From Podocnemis expansa (lineage: Eukaryota; Chordata; Testudines; Podocnemididae), in the NCBI GenBank assembly GCA_007922195.1, contig ML681992.1, forward strand, positions 35,379,444 through 35,443,443: a stretch of DNA of 64,000 bases. Direction: 5' to 3'. Position 1 is the first letter of the stretch; each line of letters begins with the position of its first letter. The position numbers were made by a program, and so were the translations under genes. Shown one piece after another: positions 1-10,519 of the stretch. Under the pieces are notes generated by a model. It ran no database searches, was not told the origin of the DNA, and saw only the letters and a program-made list of their open reading frames with translations.

Positions 1-828
1 CATTCATGCCCCCAGAGTCCTAACTAAATACACTAATCTTTTGAGACAATCATTCTTGAGCTGGGCCATGTAATAAACAAACCTAAGAGTTATCCCCATC
101 ATAGGTTCCTGCATTCTTTTGCAATAACAGGTGACACAGTCCTGGGGGGGGGCATTAAATTCAAAAGCATGCTGTATCAGAATGTTTTCTTTGTGAGAGG
201 GATACAAGAGCTGATGAATAAATGAGGTCAAATATCTCTGTTTCTGTCTCTGACAGTTGTCTGGAGTGAGAAGTGCTATGATGGACTGTAAAAACATAAA
301 CCTGTATAAACCATCCAGACAAATGCCAATTTTATGTACTGGAAAAGCTCTCTATATTATTTTACCTCTATGAGTGTATCAGACCCCTTTGTTACATTAT
401 CACTCATCTCTGTTTGTTGTTTTCATGATCTTTTCTCAGTATATGATGCAGGCCTATCTCAGAATTTTGACATCCTGCTGACAATGGTCTGCAAGCTGTT
501 CCTGCAGGTCAAATGTATATTGGTTGTGCTGAAACCCAGTTTGGAATTGTACTTTCTCCCTAGGCACCTGTGATGCTATCTGGGTTTAGGGGACTGGTTA
601 TGATTATTTTTCATATTAATATTTCAGACTTGAATAGTCCACATGTGACATGCCATGTTTGGCATCAATAGAAAGGCTGTAATCTGCTAGGAACGATTAT
701 ATGATTTATATGTAGATATCATATTTGTATTAGAAATGAGGAATATGTTTATTTTATGTGTTCCAAGTGATTTGTTCTTAAGGCAATCCCAGACTGGGTG
801 TCTGTAAAATTATTGTTCCTCTTGATGG
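1..828. other. Unannotated sequence, no gene seen
   Basis: Mixed-composition sequence with only short open frames (a 97-codon minus frame at 4-297 and a 79-codon plus frame at 334-573). Neither shows a domain or repeat protein that I recognise. I see no splice-bounded exon, RNA gene or clear repeat family here. The segment ends at the target-site duplication of a Penelope-like insertion. Confidence 0.5.
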
Positions 829-1468
829 TCCTATTTGACCATTTTAAAAGGGATAGCCGTGTTAGTCTAGTCCAGTGAAAAAACAACAAGGAGTTGTGTG
901 GCACTTTAAGACTAACAGATTTATTTTTTGCATGAGCTTTCGTGGGAGAAGATCCCACTTCCTCAGATGCCCCTACACCTTATATATTGGACAAACAGAA
1001 CGATCGCTCCGTAAGAGACTGAATGAGCACAGAGTTGATATCAGAAATCAAAGAACAGAGAAACCAGTTGCTGAGCACTTCCATCTTCCTAATCACTCGA
1101 TGATGGATTTGTTAACGACTGTTGTTAGAGCTGTACCTGGGACATCAAGACTTCAAAGAGAGACAGCTGAACTCGAATTAATATGCAAGCTAAATTCTGT
1201 GAAAGCAGGACTGAATCAAGACTATTTTCCCATTACAAAGGGTAATTTGACTTCAGGCTTCCCATGGTTTGAGCCTGTAAACTGCTCTGATTTGCTGTTA
1301 CTTTATGACCTGATCCTATGTTTTACACGCCCTTGCATTTAGTTTCATTCCTTTCTGTAATTTCACCCATCTTTGAAGCATCTGAGGAAGTAGGATGTTC
1401 TCCCACGAAAGCTCACGCAAAAAATAAATCTGTTAGTCTTAAAGTGCCACACAACTCCTATTTGACCA
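829..1468 (+). mobile_element. Penelope-like element copy 1, endonuclease-only, with 13-bp TSD
   Basis: The insertion is flanked by TCCTATTTGACCA at 829-841 and again at 1456-1468, a 13-bp target-site duplication. The 5' head (about 850-966, with ...GTGGCACTTTAAGACTAACAG...) is the reverse complement of the 3' tail (about 1379-1455, ...CTGTTAGTCTTAAAGTGCCAC...). The element is therefore bounded by inverted copies of about 80-100 bp. Between them lies only the GIY-YIG endonuclease end of the PLE polyprotein; the RT is missing. PLEs are known for terminal (pLTR-like) repeats, inverted heads and variable 5' truncation. The perfect TSD suggests a fairly recent insertion. Confidence 0.85.
968..1250 (+). 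pseudogene. PLE GIY-YIG endonuclease remnant (copy 1)
   Basis: The plus frame open from 875 to 1342 encodes, from about residue 32, the PLE endonuclease core. It starts with YTLYIGQTERSLRKRLNEH, which carries the Y..YIG motif and the catalytic-type Arg region. AEHFHLPNH and LQRETAELELICKLN follow and supply the conserved His and Glu region typical of Penelope endonucleases. In intact elements this domain nicks target DNA for the linked reverse transcriptase. The RT is absent here, so the fragment cannot work alone. The upstream part of the frame is only translated terminal repeat. The fragment has no stop or frameshift of its own, but no translation start specific to it. Confidence 0.8.
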
Positions 1469-1469
1469 G

Positions 1470-1985
1470 TTGCCCAGACTAACCAAGCAGCCAAACTCCA
1501 TTTTGATTTGGCAAGGACTCTGAGATAAAAGGCAGTTGACCCATCTCCATTTTGTTTTCAGTCTTCAGTCTTCAGCTTGTCTGCAAACAACACTCTCCTC
1601 TGGAATTATTCTTCTGGGACTGAACAAAGGACTGAGACCCACCCAGGTACTGGGTGCATATCAGAGGAATTGGACAAACCTGCAAACTGCATATTCTTCA
1701 AGGACTTGCTTTTTATGGACTCTAAACCATTTTGTATGTATGTATTTCACTTTGACCATTTAATATCACTCATATTTTGTTTTCTTTTTATATTAAATCT
1801 TGAGTTGTAGTTACTAAAGGATTGGGTGGAAGCATGGTATTTTGGGTAAGATCCAAGCCTATATTGTTCTGGGTGATGTGGCTAGCCCTTTGGGGTCAGG
1901 AGAACCTGTTTCTTCAAGAGACCCAGTGGCTAGAGGGACCATAGGAACGGATGTTTAGTAAGGGGGCTGTTTCTGTTTTGTTATG
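1470..1985 (+). mobile_element. Possible solo LTR
   Basis: The stretch has LTR-like parts in order: a TATA-like GATAAAAGG near 1524, a CTCCATTTTGTTTTCAG tract, and an ATTAAA-type polyadenylation signal near 1793 followed by a GT-rich tail. It lies exactly between two PLE insertions. I could not fix its TG...CA ends or a target duplication, and no internal gene accompanies it. It could instead be unclassified unique DNA. Confidence 0.3.
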
Positions 1986-2095
1986 CTTGGTAAGTTCCAA
2001 AGGGGCAGCTGTGTTAGTCTAGTAAAGCAAAAAAAGCAAGGAGTCTTGTGGCACTTAAAGATTAACAGATTTATTTGTCGCATGAGCTTTCATGG

Positions 2096-2640
2096 GATGA
2101 CATCTTCATCATCTGGACCCATGGTAGCGATGCTTTTGAAGATTTCCACAGAGATTTTGACAGTTCCCACTCCACAATTACATTGAGCCTGGAACGGTCC
2201 ACACAGGAGATCCACTTTCAGGACACTACAGTACAAATTTAGGATGGACACATCAACACCATCCTATACTGAAATCTACTGATCAGTATAGTTATCTACG
2301 TACCTTGAGCTTCCATCCTAAACACACCACACGATCCATTGTCTACAGCCAAGCCCTAAGATATAACCACATTTGCTTTGATCCCTGAGACAGAGACAGA
2401 TATCTTCAGGCTCTCTATCAAGCTTTATTAAAACTACAGCACCCACCTGGGAAAGTAAAGAAACAGATTGACAGAGCCATACAGGTACCCTGCAGTCAAT
2501 GCCTACAGGAAAGGCCCAACAAAGAAAACAATAGAATGCCACTGGTCGCCACATACAATCCTCAAGTCAGACCTCTATAACTGATCATTAAGGAGCTACA
2601 GCCTATTTTAAAAGACAACCCCTCACTCTCTCTAGCCTTG
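2096..2640 (+). pseudogene. PLE reverse transcriptase C-terminal remnant
   Basis: The frame starting at about 2096 reads DDIFIIWTHG, the RT catalytic Asp-Asp motif C of Penelope-like RTs. It is followed by a hydrophobic primer-grip-like stretch (STITLSLERSTQEIHFQDTT) and a stop near 2240. After a frame change, PKHTTRSIVYSQALRYN and further thumb and linker residues continue. Everything upstream of motif C (fingers and most of the palm) is gone, because the 5' head repeat is fused at this point. It is a fossil with no function of its own. Confidence 0.7.
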
Positions 2641-3166
2641 GGAGACAGACCTCTCCTCGCCTACAGGCAACCCCTGAACCTTAAACGGATAGTCACAAGC
2701 AACTACAGACCTAACAACAGAAACATTAAAGCAGGCACATATCCCTGCAACAAAGCATACTGCCAACATTGTCCACATATCTGCACACAAGACACCTTTA
2801 TAGGAACTAATCAAGCCAGCTACTCCATCAAAATGTCATTCACCTGCTCATCCACTGTGATTTATGCCATCATGTGCCAGAAATGGCCCCATACCTTATA
2901 CATTGGAGAAGCAGGACAGTCCTTATGCAGAAGAAATGGGCACAAAACTTACATCAGAAATCACAACACAGAAGAAAACAGTTGCTGAGCACTTCCATCT
3001 TCCTAATCACTTCATTGATGATTTGTTAATGATGGTCCTCAAGAAAATCAATTGGACATCAAGACTTCAAAGAGAAACAGCCAAAACTGAACTAATATGC
3101 AGATTATATTGTGTGACAGCAGGACTGAATCGTGACTATGGACTCTTTTCACATTATAACAGGTAA
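2638..3166 (+). pseudogene. PLE linker and GIY-YIG endonuclease, frameshifted (copy 2)
   Basis: The first frame (2638-2988) carries RPLLAYRQPLNLKRI, then a Cys-rich linker (TYPCNKAYCQHCPHIC) and the endonuclease start HTLYIGEAGQSL. The downstream part (AEHFHLPNHFIDDLL, LQRETAKTELICRLY, AGLNRDYG) is in another frame that overlaps from 2864. A frameshift near 2965 therefore splits the domain. The linker cysteines and YIG motif match the domain order of vertebrate Penelope-like polyproteins. It is recognisable but broken. Confidence 0.8.
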
Positions 3167-3492
3167 TTTGACTTCACCCTCCATGTACTGTTTCCTAGAG
3201 TCTGAATCCTAACAAATGCTCTGATTTGCTGTTGCAGTATGACCTGATCCCATGTCTTATGCTCCCCTGGTGATGATCACAGTGGCGAATCAGAAGCATG
3301 TCTTGTTACTGACTGGGAGGCTAGTTTAAGTACCACCCATCAGTGGTTTGGGGGTTTGGCCCCTAGTTTTTGCAGCTTGCCCTGATTTTGGCACATTCAG
3401 GTTATCGCAGGAGGCCTGGGTCACAGCACCATACTGTGAGTGTGCAGTGCTCCACTCTGAGATGGCTCTTACATAATTTTGGATTTTGAAGG

Positions 3493-4300
3493 TGTGACAG
3501 GGCTGACTCACCCTGCACTGCAGTACTTAGCCAGCCCTGTGGGCAGCAGAAGCTCCACCCCTTAAGCCCTACTGGGCATGCTCAGGCTGCTGGCACAGTA
3601 TAAGAGGGAGCAGCACAGCTCAGCCTGGGCCGGCCAGCAAAGGGGAAGGATGTTTGCTGGAGGCTGCTGCCCCAGAGCTACACCAGCCCCGATCCAGAGG
3701 AGACTCGGTGGTCAGAGTGGACCCTGCAGAGCTGCTACCTGGCAAAGAGAGCCTTGGAGTTGATGCCCAAGACCTGTGGGGAAGCCGACAACTGCAGTTT
3801 CAGGAAGGAGGGAACCACATCCCAGTGACTGAGCAAGCCCTCACGCCGACCCAGGTAGGAAGAAGCCCAGGGGCCCAAAGTGTGGTGCTGGGGTGTAGTG
3901 GTTGTCTAATCAGTGTGTTGTGGTTTGGATCCCCACTGACTTAGTGCTGTAAGCTCCTTCACTTGTAGGGCCCTGGGCTGGGGCTCAGTAGAGTGGGAGG
4001 GCCTTGCGCCCCCTTAGCAGGGCACTGAGCCCCATCACAGACTTGTTGCTTGTAGACTTTTTGTTCATAGACTGTGGCTACTAGGCTGTGCTGCCCTGAC
4101 CCAAGGGCTACTGATATACTTTGTTATAAACTGCAGTTGCTAGGCTGTGCTGCCCAGATCCAAGTGTTGCTGAAAGACATTGTATTTGACTCTGGTTACC
4201 AGACCAGGTTGCCCTGACTGAAGGGCTGAGTTGGTATACGAACTGTGCATTCAGAAGCTCACGGGGGCGTGCTCCCTGATAACTCTCTCCCTGTTTCCCC
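3493..4300 (+). mobile_element. Probable solo LTR, right end uncertain
   Basis: It starts with TGTGACAGGGCTGACTCACC, a typical gypsy or ERV LTR start. A TATA-like GTATAAGAGGG follows near 3598, then a GC-rich block typical of an R/U5 region. The distal part contains the imperfect tandem repeat listed separately. I could not find a matching ...CA end or a target duplication, so the right border is approximate. Confidence 0.45.
4072..4240. repeat. Imperfect ~59-bp tandem repeat, about 3 units
   Basis: Three successive units share the pattern (T)G-GCTACTAGGCTGTGCTGCCC-GA-CCAAG...TAT-(T)TTG. They start near 4073, 4132 and 4191, and the third is the most diverged. The repeat lies inside or next to the LTR-like segment and may be part of its U3 or U5. 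Confidence 0.55.
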
Positions 4301-4539
4301 ACGAGGCAGTGCTAGGGAGGGCTTACCCTGCAACAGAAGCATTTAAAAAATGGGGGATACACTCCTTACAACCATCAAAACCTATTGCCTTTGGGAAAAT
4401 ACTAAACTTCATGGGCAAGTCGTTCAGAGTCTATAAAATGAATGCCTGTAGCCTTAACTTTCACAAATATTAATTTACCTTTCTGAGTTATCTGTTCTGC
4501 CAACATCTTTTCCAGTCAGTAACTAACAACAAATTCTAG

Positions 4540-4685
4540 AAGGATAGCGGCATTAGTCTGTGTACAGCAAAAACAATGAGACTGTGGCACCTTAATTTAA
4601 GGCCCTGCACCTTAATTTAAAATCCTGTGGCACCTTAATTTGTTAGTCTTTAAGGTACAACTGGACTTTCATTGTTTTAATAGCA
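4540..4685. mobile_element. Penelope-like end fragments, foldback
   Basis: GGATAGCGGCATTAGTCTGTGTACAGC matches the head of the PLE family. TTGTTAGTCTTTAAGGTACAACTGG further on is the inverted tail. Between them, CACCTTAATTTAA is repeated three times. No coding body is present. It resembles a minimal head-to-tail PLE remnant, more decayed than the one near 60.4 kb. Confidence 0.6.
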
Positions 4686-5094
4686 AATTACACATCATAA
4701 TCTTTGAAATTGCGCTCTGTAAGTGTGCAGACTCAGAACTTCTTGCCAATAAATGTCTAAACAAAGGCCCTTAAATTCCCAAGGTTTATTTATTTATTTT
4801 GCTTTAGGCACATGCAGCTTTGTCTTCTGTGTGCATTCAAAATAATGACAACTCATTTTTTTTCTAAGTCAGGCTTTCTAATGTTGTCCATAAAGCACAT
4901 GAGACTGAGGCTTATCACATAAAGTTTTAAGAGAGGCATTCACCTTGTTTTTATTTTTTTGCCAAATTGACATGTACATATTCTTTGGGGCTTTGATGCA
5001 GTTGCCAGTTAGGGTGTCTCACCCCTCTACTGTCTGCACATGTGCTTAAACTGAGGCAGCACCAAAACCTACAAGCAAGTCTGTGACTGTACAG

Positions 5095-5304
5095 CAGGAG
5101 TCTCAAACTCAAATCACCGTGACGGCCACATGACGACTAGTAGAGGGCCGCATAAAGGCTAGTACATTAGCCCAAGGGCCGCACCATGGAAACCTTTTCA
5201 TACAACTATATTGCAAATATTGGTTACAACAGTGTTGTTGAGGGCTGCAGGAAATAACCAAAGGGGCTGCATGTGGCCTGCAGGCCACGTGTTTGCGATC
5301 CCTG
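5095..5304. mobile_element. hAT-like MITE, 210 bp
   Basis: The ends are CAGGAGTCTCAAACTC and (complement) CAGGGATCGCAAACAC, typical hAT termini. The flanks CTGTACAG (5087-5094) and CTGTACAA (5305-5312) form an 8-bp duplication with one mismatch, the size expected of hAT transposases. No transposase is present, so the element is non-autonomous. Confidence 0.8.
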
Positions 5305-5312
5305 CTGTACAA

Positions 5313-6080
5313 CATGTGGCACAACTCACAATTTCTCCCATCAAGCAACTTTTTCACATCCAAAATCCCATTATAATCCTCAACCTGCAGCAGGCCAAAA
5401 GAGGTTTCACAATACACTGTTTTCTTTAGGACTGGCAGCTGGACGTTGCAGGATCTTCTGCCAACTGCAATTTGGCCTTATTTTTGTGGGGCTGAAGCAG
5501 AAAATGTCAGAGGTCTCTGGACATTATGGATTCCATGATTCCTGTGAATGTTGTGACATAATCTTATCCTTACTCATAATCTTCAGTAAGAGCTTTAACA
5601 TATGTCACTGTCCCAGAAGAGAGACCATATTTAACAAACAGTGTTAGATATTTCATAAGGAAACATTTCTGTAGTGTGTGAACTGTCAAACACTGAATTT
5701 TTCTAATTTTTTTTATTCATTACCTCTAATGTGCATGCTTTTTAGTTCTGTGAATCTTTGTGCTTTCATGCACAGATTTTTTCATGGCTCAGTGTGGTGT
5801 CAACTCTCTGAAGAACTGCAGGTGTGTTTAGCTTTGCTGTATTTTACTGCCATGTTTCGTTTTGTCCTTTGACTTGATGCACTTGATCACTGGAATGTTT
5901 TAGTGTCTTAGTACTTTTGTCCGTGCTCTTCTAGTACTTTGTGGTGCATTGTTGTTAAAGGTCTCTGATTTGCAGTTCCTTGAGTTTTTTTTATTGGTGG
6001 AGGTATCTGCAGATCTGACTATGGTATCATCAGGAGAGTTACACGGGCATGATTAGGAAAAACAGTAGTTCTACTTCAGT
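5313..6080. other. Unannotated AT-rich sequence
   Basis: AT-rich DNA with short open frames only. I see no recognisable domain, RNA gene or repeat end here. Confidence 0.4.
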
Positions 6081-7720
6081 ATCAAATAACTATTGTGGTG
6101 CAGAGGCCTAGTCTGCCTTTGCACATCCTGCACTTCTACTCTGCACTCTGGTATTATCTGGTTTCTTATTCTGTTTCCCCAAGGTGGGAGACTCTCTTTT
6201 TGAGACTAGTCCAAGTTGTAGTCTGGCTGACCTTGTTGGGGTTTGTTCCCTGCCTCAGTGTAGCCTCAGCAGGAGGACTGGGAGACACTCCCTGCTGTGC
6301 CTTGCAGGTCCCTCCCGTGTGGGTCAGGAGGTGTTCCAGCGTAACAGCGAGGGGAGGGGGCGGGAGATATAGAGATGCTTCTCTGTTATCTCTCTTTCCT
6401 GCAAGGTAGCAGTGGCCATTCCCACTGCATACCATGCCACAAGCTGTAGAAGGACAGCTGATCTAGGGATGGGAGTGTGGGGTTGTAGTTCCCAGCCCAT
6501 CCCTTCCTCCCTGACTTCTTCAAGACTGGAGGCAGGTGTTTCAGCCTCATTGACTCAGTCTCTGCAGCTGCAGCAGGAGACTTGGGGGCAGCAGCTCCCA
6601 CCCCAGCAGATTCCACCCAGCTCTTAGCCTGCTCCCCCCACAAACCGCAGGAACCCCCTGGCTTCCTCTCCACCCTAACCTACAGTGCAGTGCTGAGGGA
6701 ATGGATATCCCCTTTCTGTAGCTGTGTTGTGAATCTTCTAGCCAGGTAAGTCAGGGAATTTGGAAGCCCTGGCTGGGGTCCCCTATGTTCAGGTCTAGGA
6801 GGGGACCAGAGGAGGAGATTGCAGCTCCCAGCCTTGACCCATGCCCTCCACTTGTTCGGAGCTTGAGGCAGCTTTCAGCCTCAGTGCAGCCACAGCAGGA
6901 GGACTGGGGGCAGAGCCCACACACAGTCCTAGGCAACCCATTCCAGGGAATCCAGGCTAGCCATTAGCACGCATCTTCGCCTAGTCCCAGGAGTTCCCCC
7001 TCCCTTTTTTACTATAATGTTGCTGAAGGAATACGTCCTCCAGCCTCGCCTCCCCTGCCTTGTCAACTGCTTTGCCCCAGGAAACTGAAGCAGAGGGGTC
7101 TCCTGGGAAGAAACAAGCAGGCACTCGGAGGAGAAGGGCTCTTGCTCCAGTGGCTGGCCACTAGCCGAGCTGCCCAGGAGGATATTATCATCAGACCCAC
7201 GTTAACTTCCTTTCCTACATGGGAGGTGTGGGGTGGGGGAAGCAGCTTGAGTCCTGTGCTGCATTTGGGCTTCATTTCTATGTATGCTGGGCAGTGGAGC
7301 ACACATAGAAATGGAAGACTTTCAGCACTAGGATCCAGGAGGCAGCACCCAACTGACTGGCTCTGCTTCTCCATGAAGGGCCAATCCATCCTGGCTGGGT
7401 CCCCCCACCTGCAGCACTTATCCCCCTGCCCTGGCTCTGATGGAGGGCAGTGTCCCCCCTGCCTTGGGGGGTTGCCAGGCTGGCCCTTCCCAACATGGAA
7501 GGGGTACAGGAGATTCTGTGCCTTTTAGCTGGGATTACACAGCCAGGCTCCCTGCTGCTGCAGCTGTCAGGAGGTGTGAATGGGGAGGTGAGGGGCTTTC
7601 AGCCTGCAGAGACACACTAACTGATCTGTGGCAACACATTGCAGCAAGGATCAGAAACCTCTGCTGATCCCAATGCCAGCCCCTCCTTTCTGACCCTCAG
7701 CTGATGCTAGTGGCCCCCTC
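6081..7720. other. GC-rich repetitive segment without coding signal
   Basis: Compositionally distinct, CT/GC-rich DNA. A related module recurs near 6250, 6545 and 6868: TCAGCCTCA...GCAGC-GCAGGAGGACT-GGGGCAG. Many open frames exist on both strands because stop codons are rare in this composition. None has a recognisable domain. It is probably the decayed interior of a non-coding repeat. Confidence 0.4.
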
Positions 7721-7772
7721 TGATGAAAAAAAAAAAGCAGTGGCTATCTGAAAATTCAGCAGCGGCCACAGC

Positions 7773-8110
7773 TTGAATGAGGGAACCCTTCTCAGGAATG
7801 CCGCTGAAAGGAGCCATTTATTAGAAAGAAGCCATCTGGAATGGCTCCTCATGGTGGCATGCCTGGGCACAGGGGTCCCTAGGGATGCCACAGAAAGAAG
7901 ACATGCAGAGTGGCTCCTCTCATCAGTTTGTCTGGCACGGGGATCCCCAGGCATGCCACAGAAAGAAGATGCCTGAAGTGTCTTCTCTTGGGGATCCCAT
8001 GCTGCTCCAGGCAGCTTCTTTCTGCATCATGCCTGGGGCCTGGGCATAGGGGGGATCACTGAACCCCAGCCACCCCTGAAAGAAGCTGTCCAAAGTGACT
8101 TTCAGGCAGG
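7773..8110. repeat. Imperfect ~70-85 bp tandem repeat
   Basis: The motif GGNATGCCNC-GAAAGAAG-C...GGCTCCTC...GGCA-GGGGNTCCC recurs at about 7796, 7883 and 7950, with further degenerate units to 8110. Unit length drifts. I see no coding sense. Confidence 0.5.
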
Positions 8111-8226
8111 AGAGGCAATTTCTGCGGTGGCACAGAGGGTACTGTTTGTTGCTCTGAATGGGCTCTTGTGTCGCTGTCAGCATGCATGCCAGGGGCTGTC
8201 TACCCTTGCACTATAGTATAAATTAT

Positions 8227-9080
8227 TTAGTAAAATATAGAGTAAGTAGTGTGAGGTTCCTGCAAAGGGCCATTCATAAGTCTATGAAGACTTCTTCCAC
8301 TGTAGTGGTTCACCACACCATGTTGGGTCCCTGGACTTTTTTCAGGTCCATCAGTGGATTGGCTTTGGGAGGCAAAATGGAGGATGAAACACTGGTAGTA
8401 CCCCATTACCCACAAGAATGCTTGGACCTGCTTCTTTCAGTTAGGTGAAGGCCAATTCAGATAACTTCCAAGTTGTTTAGTTGAGACCCTATCACATCCC
8501 TTCCTATGATATATCCCAGATATCGAGCTGAGGCTAGACCTAAGGCACACTTGGAAGGATTTGCTGTGAGACTGGCTTACCTCAGAGTTTTCAATACCCT
8601 TTCCACTCTCTGCAGATGGGTTTCCTGTTGTGGGATGTGTATGATGATGTCCTTTAGGAAGGCTGCAATGCAGCTGAAAGGTAGCCGGTGCCTCATGGAG
8701 TCTGAAGGGAAGAACAGTATACTGAAATAGCTCATCCAGTGCGGCAAAAGCTGTCTTTTCCTTTGCCTTCTGAGCTAGAGGGATTTGCCAACACCCTTTG
8801 GTCAAATTGAGGGTTGTTAAGAATCAGACCTTGCCTAAGTGGTCCACAAGCTCATCTGTATGGGCAAGGGTTATGCATCAAACTGTGAAACCTCATTTAG
8901 TTGGTGAAGTAATTGCAAAATTTCATAGTGCTTTTGGGTTTAGGCACCAATATCATTGACTGTGTGATTCTTTTATGACACCCATCTCCAACATCTTTTT
9001 CACCTCAGCCTTCATTTCCTTTCTCTTGGCTTCCAGAACTCTGTAGGGCCTCATTGTTACCCTGGTGCCAGGGATTGTGA
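8227..9080 (-). pseudogene. Gmr1-like RT and connection domain remnant
   Basis: The minus frame from 8805 contains LTKGCWQIPLAQKAKEKTAF and QYTVLPFRLHEAPATFQ, which match gypsy RT blocks. Upstream (9,060-8,900), diverged residues resemble the pre-palm block KKMLEMGVIK. In a shifted frame the catalytic YxDD block is degraded to FLKDIII, which loses one of the two aspartates. After more frame changes, GYYQCFILHFASQ (8,415-8,360) matches the stretch between RT and RNase H. RNase H itself is absent, so the copy ends at about 8,227. It is clearly inactive. Confidence 0.75.
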
Positions 9081-9082
9081 TA

Positions 9083-9235
9083 ATGTTAGAATCATAGTGT
9101 TGGAGGGGACCCCACGAGGTCATCTAGTCCAACTCCCTGCCTAAAAAGCAGGACCACTCCCACTAGATTATCCCAGCCAGGGTTTTGTCCAGCTGGGCCT
9201 TGAACACCTCCAAAGATGGAGATTCCACCACCTCC
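9083..9235 (-). mobile_element. CR1 LINE 3' fragment inside the gypsy element
   Basis: AGAATCATAGTGTTGGAGGGGACC...CATCTAGTCCAACTCCCTGC...AGCAGGACC...GGAGATTCCACCACCTCC is the standard antisense view of a CR1 3' region. The element is in minus orientation with its 3' end near 9,083. Gypsy coding remnants lie on both sides, so the CR1 jumped into the gypsy copy. Confidence 0.8.
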
Positions 9236-9374
9236 CATGTTGTGATAGACCTCCATTGTTTGACCTGGCTTCATCAAGGACACATCTTCATTCCAGGCTA
9301 CCATTTCTTCTGCTTCCACTTTTTGATTTGGCATCAAATCAGGATATTTTTACTTGTTTGGGTGGTTTTGGTTC

Positions 9375-10515
9375 CTCTGTAAAGGTCACACAAGCTTCTT
9401 GGGCCTTCCAGGGCTTTAATAAGTTGACATGGTAGACCTGTTCTTGCTTTTGGCAACCTGGTTGTCAGACTCTATAGCTGGTTTCCTCTACAGGCTTGAC
9501 CACTTCACAGGGCTCCTGCCACTGAGCCAATAGTTTACTTTCAGCTGTGGGTACCAGAATCATTACCTGGTATCCTGGTTGAAATCATCAGACTGTGGCT
9601 CGAACCTGCTGGGCACTGAGTTTTTTTAAATTTTCCTGCACAATGGGATGGCTTGGATTATCTGATCTCTCATCTGAAGCACATGATAGATTATATTCTT
9701 TCCCAGGGTGGGCTACTCCTCTCATATCTCCCTGGCTATGTCCAAGATTCTCTGGCAATGGCGTTCCTATAGTAGCTCAAAGGAGAAGAGCCCTGTGGAG
9801 GCCCATGGTACCTTCAGGATAGCAAATAAGAGGTATGGCAGCAAAGTGTACCAATCCTTCCTATCTCGAGCCATTGCCTTCTTTATCAGGGCCTTAAGGA
9901 TCCTAATGAACCTCTCCACAAGGCCGTCTGGGGGTGGTAGATGGACAGTTTAGGGACCATGTATGTAACAGTGTGCTTAAGTCCTTTATCAGTTTTGAAA
10001 CAAATGGGGTCCTCTAGTATGTTAATATTTCCTTAGGTAGCCCCAGCTGGGCAAAAGTCATTTCTAACTTGATCACTATTGCCTTAGAGGTGGTGTTCTG
10101 CAACAGGATGGCTTTCAGGTACCTGGTAGCATAGTTGAGGAGGATGAATATGTGTTGGTGTCCTTGAGTCATCTTTTCTATGGGACCTGCCAGATCCATG
10201 GCAATCTGTTCAAACAGGATTTCAGTGATGGGGAGGGGCACTAAAGGGGCCTGTAAGTCAGACAGGGGGCTGTGTAGCTGGCATTCAGAGCAGGAGGTAC
10301 AATAACACTGAACCTCTTCATGTATGCCCAGCCAAAAGAACCTCCTTAGCATTCAAGATAGAGTTTTTTTTCTACCTTTAAGTGCCCTCCAAAGAGATGA
10401 CTGTGGGTCGTGCTCAGCACAGCCTTCTGGTGCTTCTGTGGCACTAGGAGCTGCAACACCTTTTCTCCCTTCACTTCTGTGACTTGATACAGGATGCTTG
10501 TTACCAACTTTGCCC
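9375..10515 (-). pseudogene. Gmr1-like integrase remnant
   Basis: Reading from 10,515 leftwards: LYQVTEVKGEKVLQLLVP and HSHLFGGHLKVEK give the HH half of the zinc-binding domain. RRFFWLGIHEEVQCYCTSC follows with the CC half. AMDLAGP carries the first catalytic Asp. GLPKEILTY then a stop stands where the second Asp should be (D to Y). YHPQT...LVERF carries the catalytic Glu region across a frameshift. VMILVPTAESKLLAQWQEP and VYHVNLLKPW match the C-terminal GPY/F-like domain with one internal stop. It is a complete but dead integrase, upstream of RT in transcription order. Confidence 0.8.
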
Positions 10516-10519
10516 ATTA

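Larger units (their letters stand above)
1988..3290 (+). mobile_element. Penelope-like element copy 2 (RT C-terminus plus endonuclease)
   Basis: The 5' head repeat (GTTCCAAAGGGGCAGCTGTG... through CATGAGCTTTCATGG, about 1990-2095) is joined directly to coding sequence at the RT catalytic motif. The body then runs through the RT C-terminus, the conserved linker and the endonuclease to about 3290. The 3' tail seen in copy 1 is missing. The element is thus 5'-truncated inside RT and still capped by an inverted head. Stops and a frameshift show that it is inactive. Confidence 0.85.
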
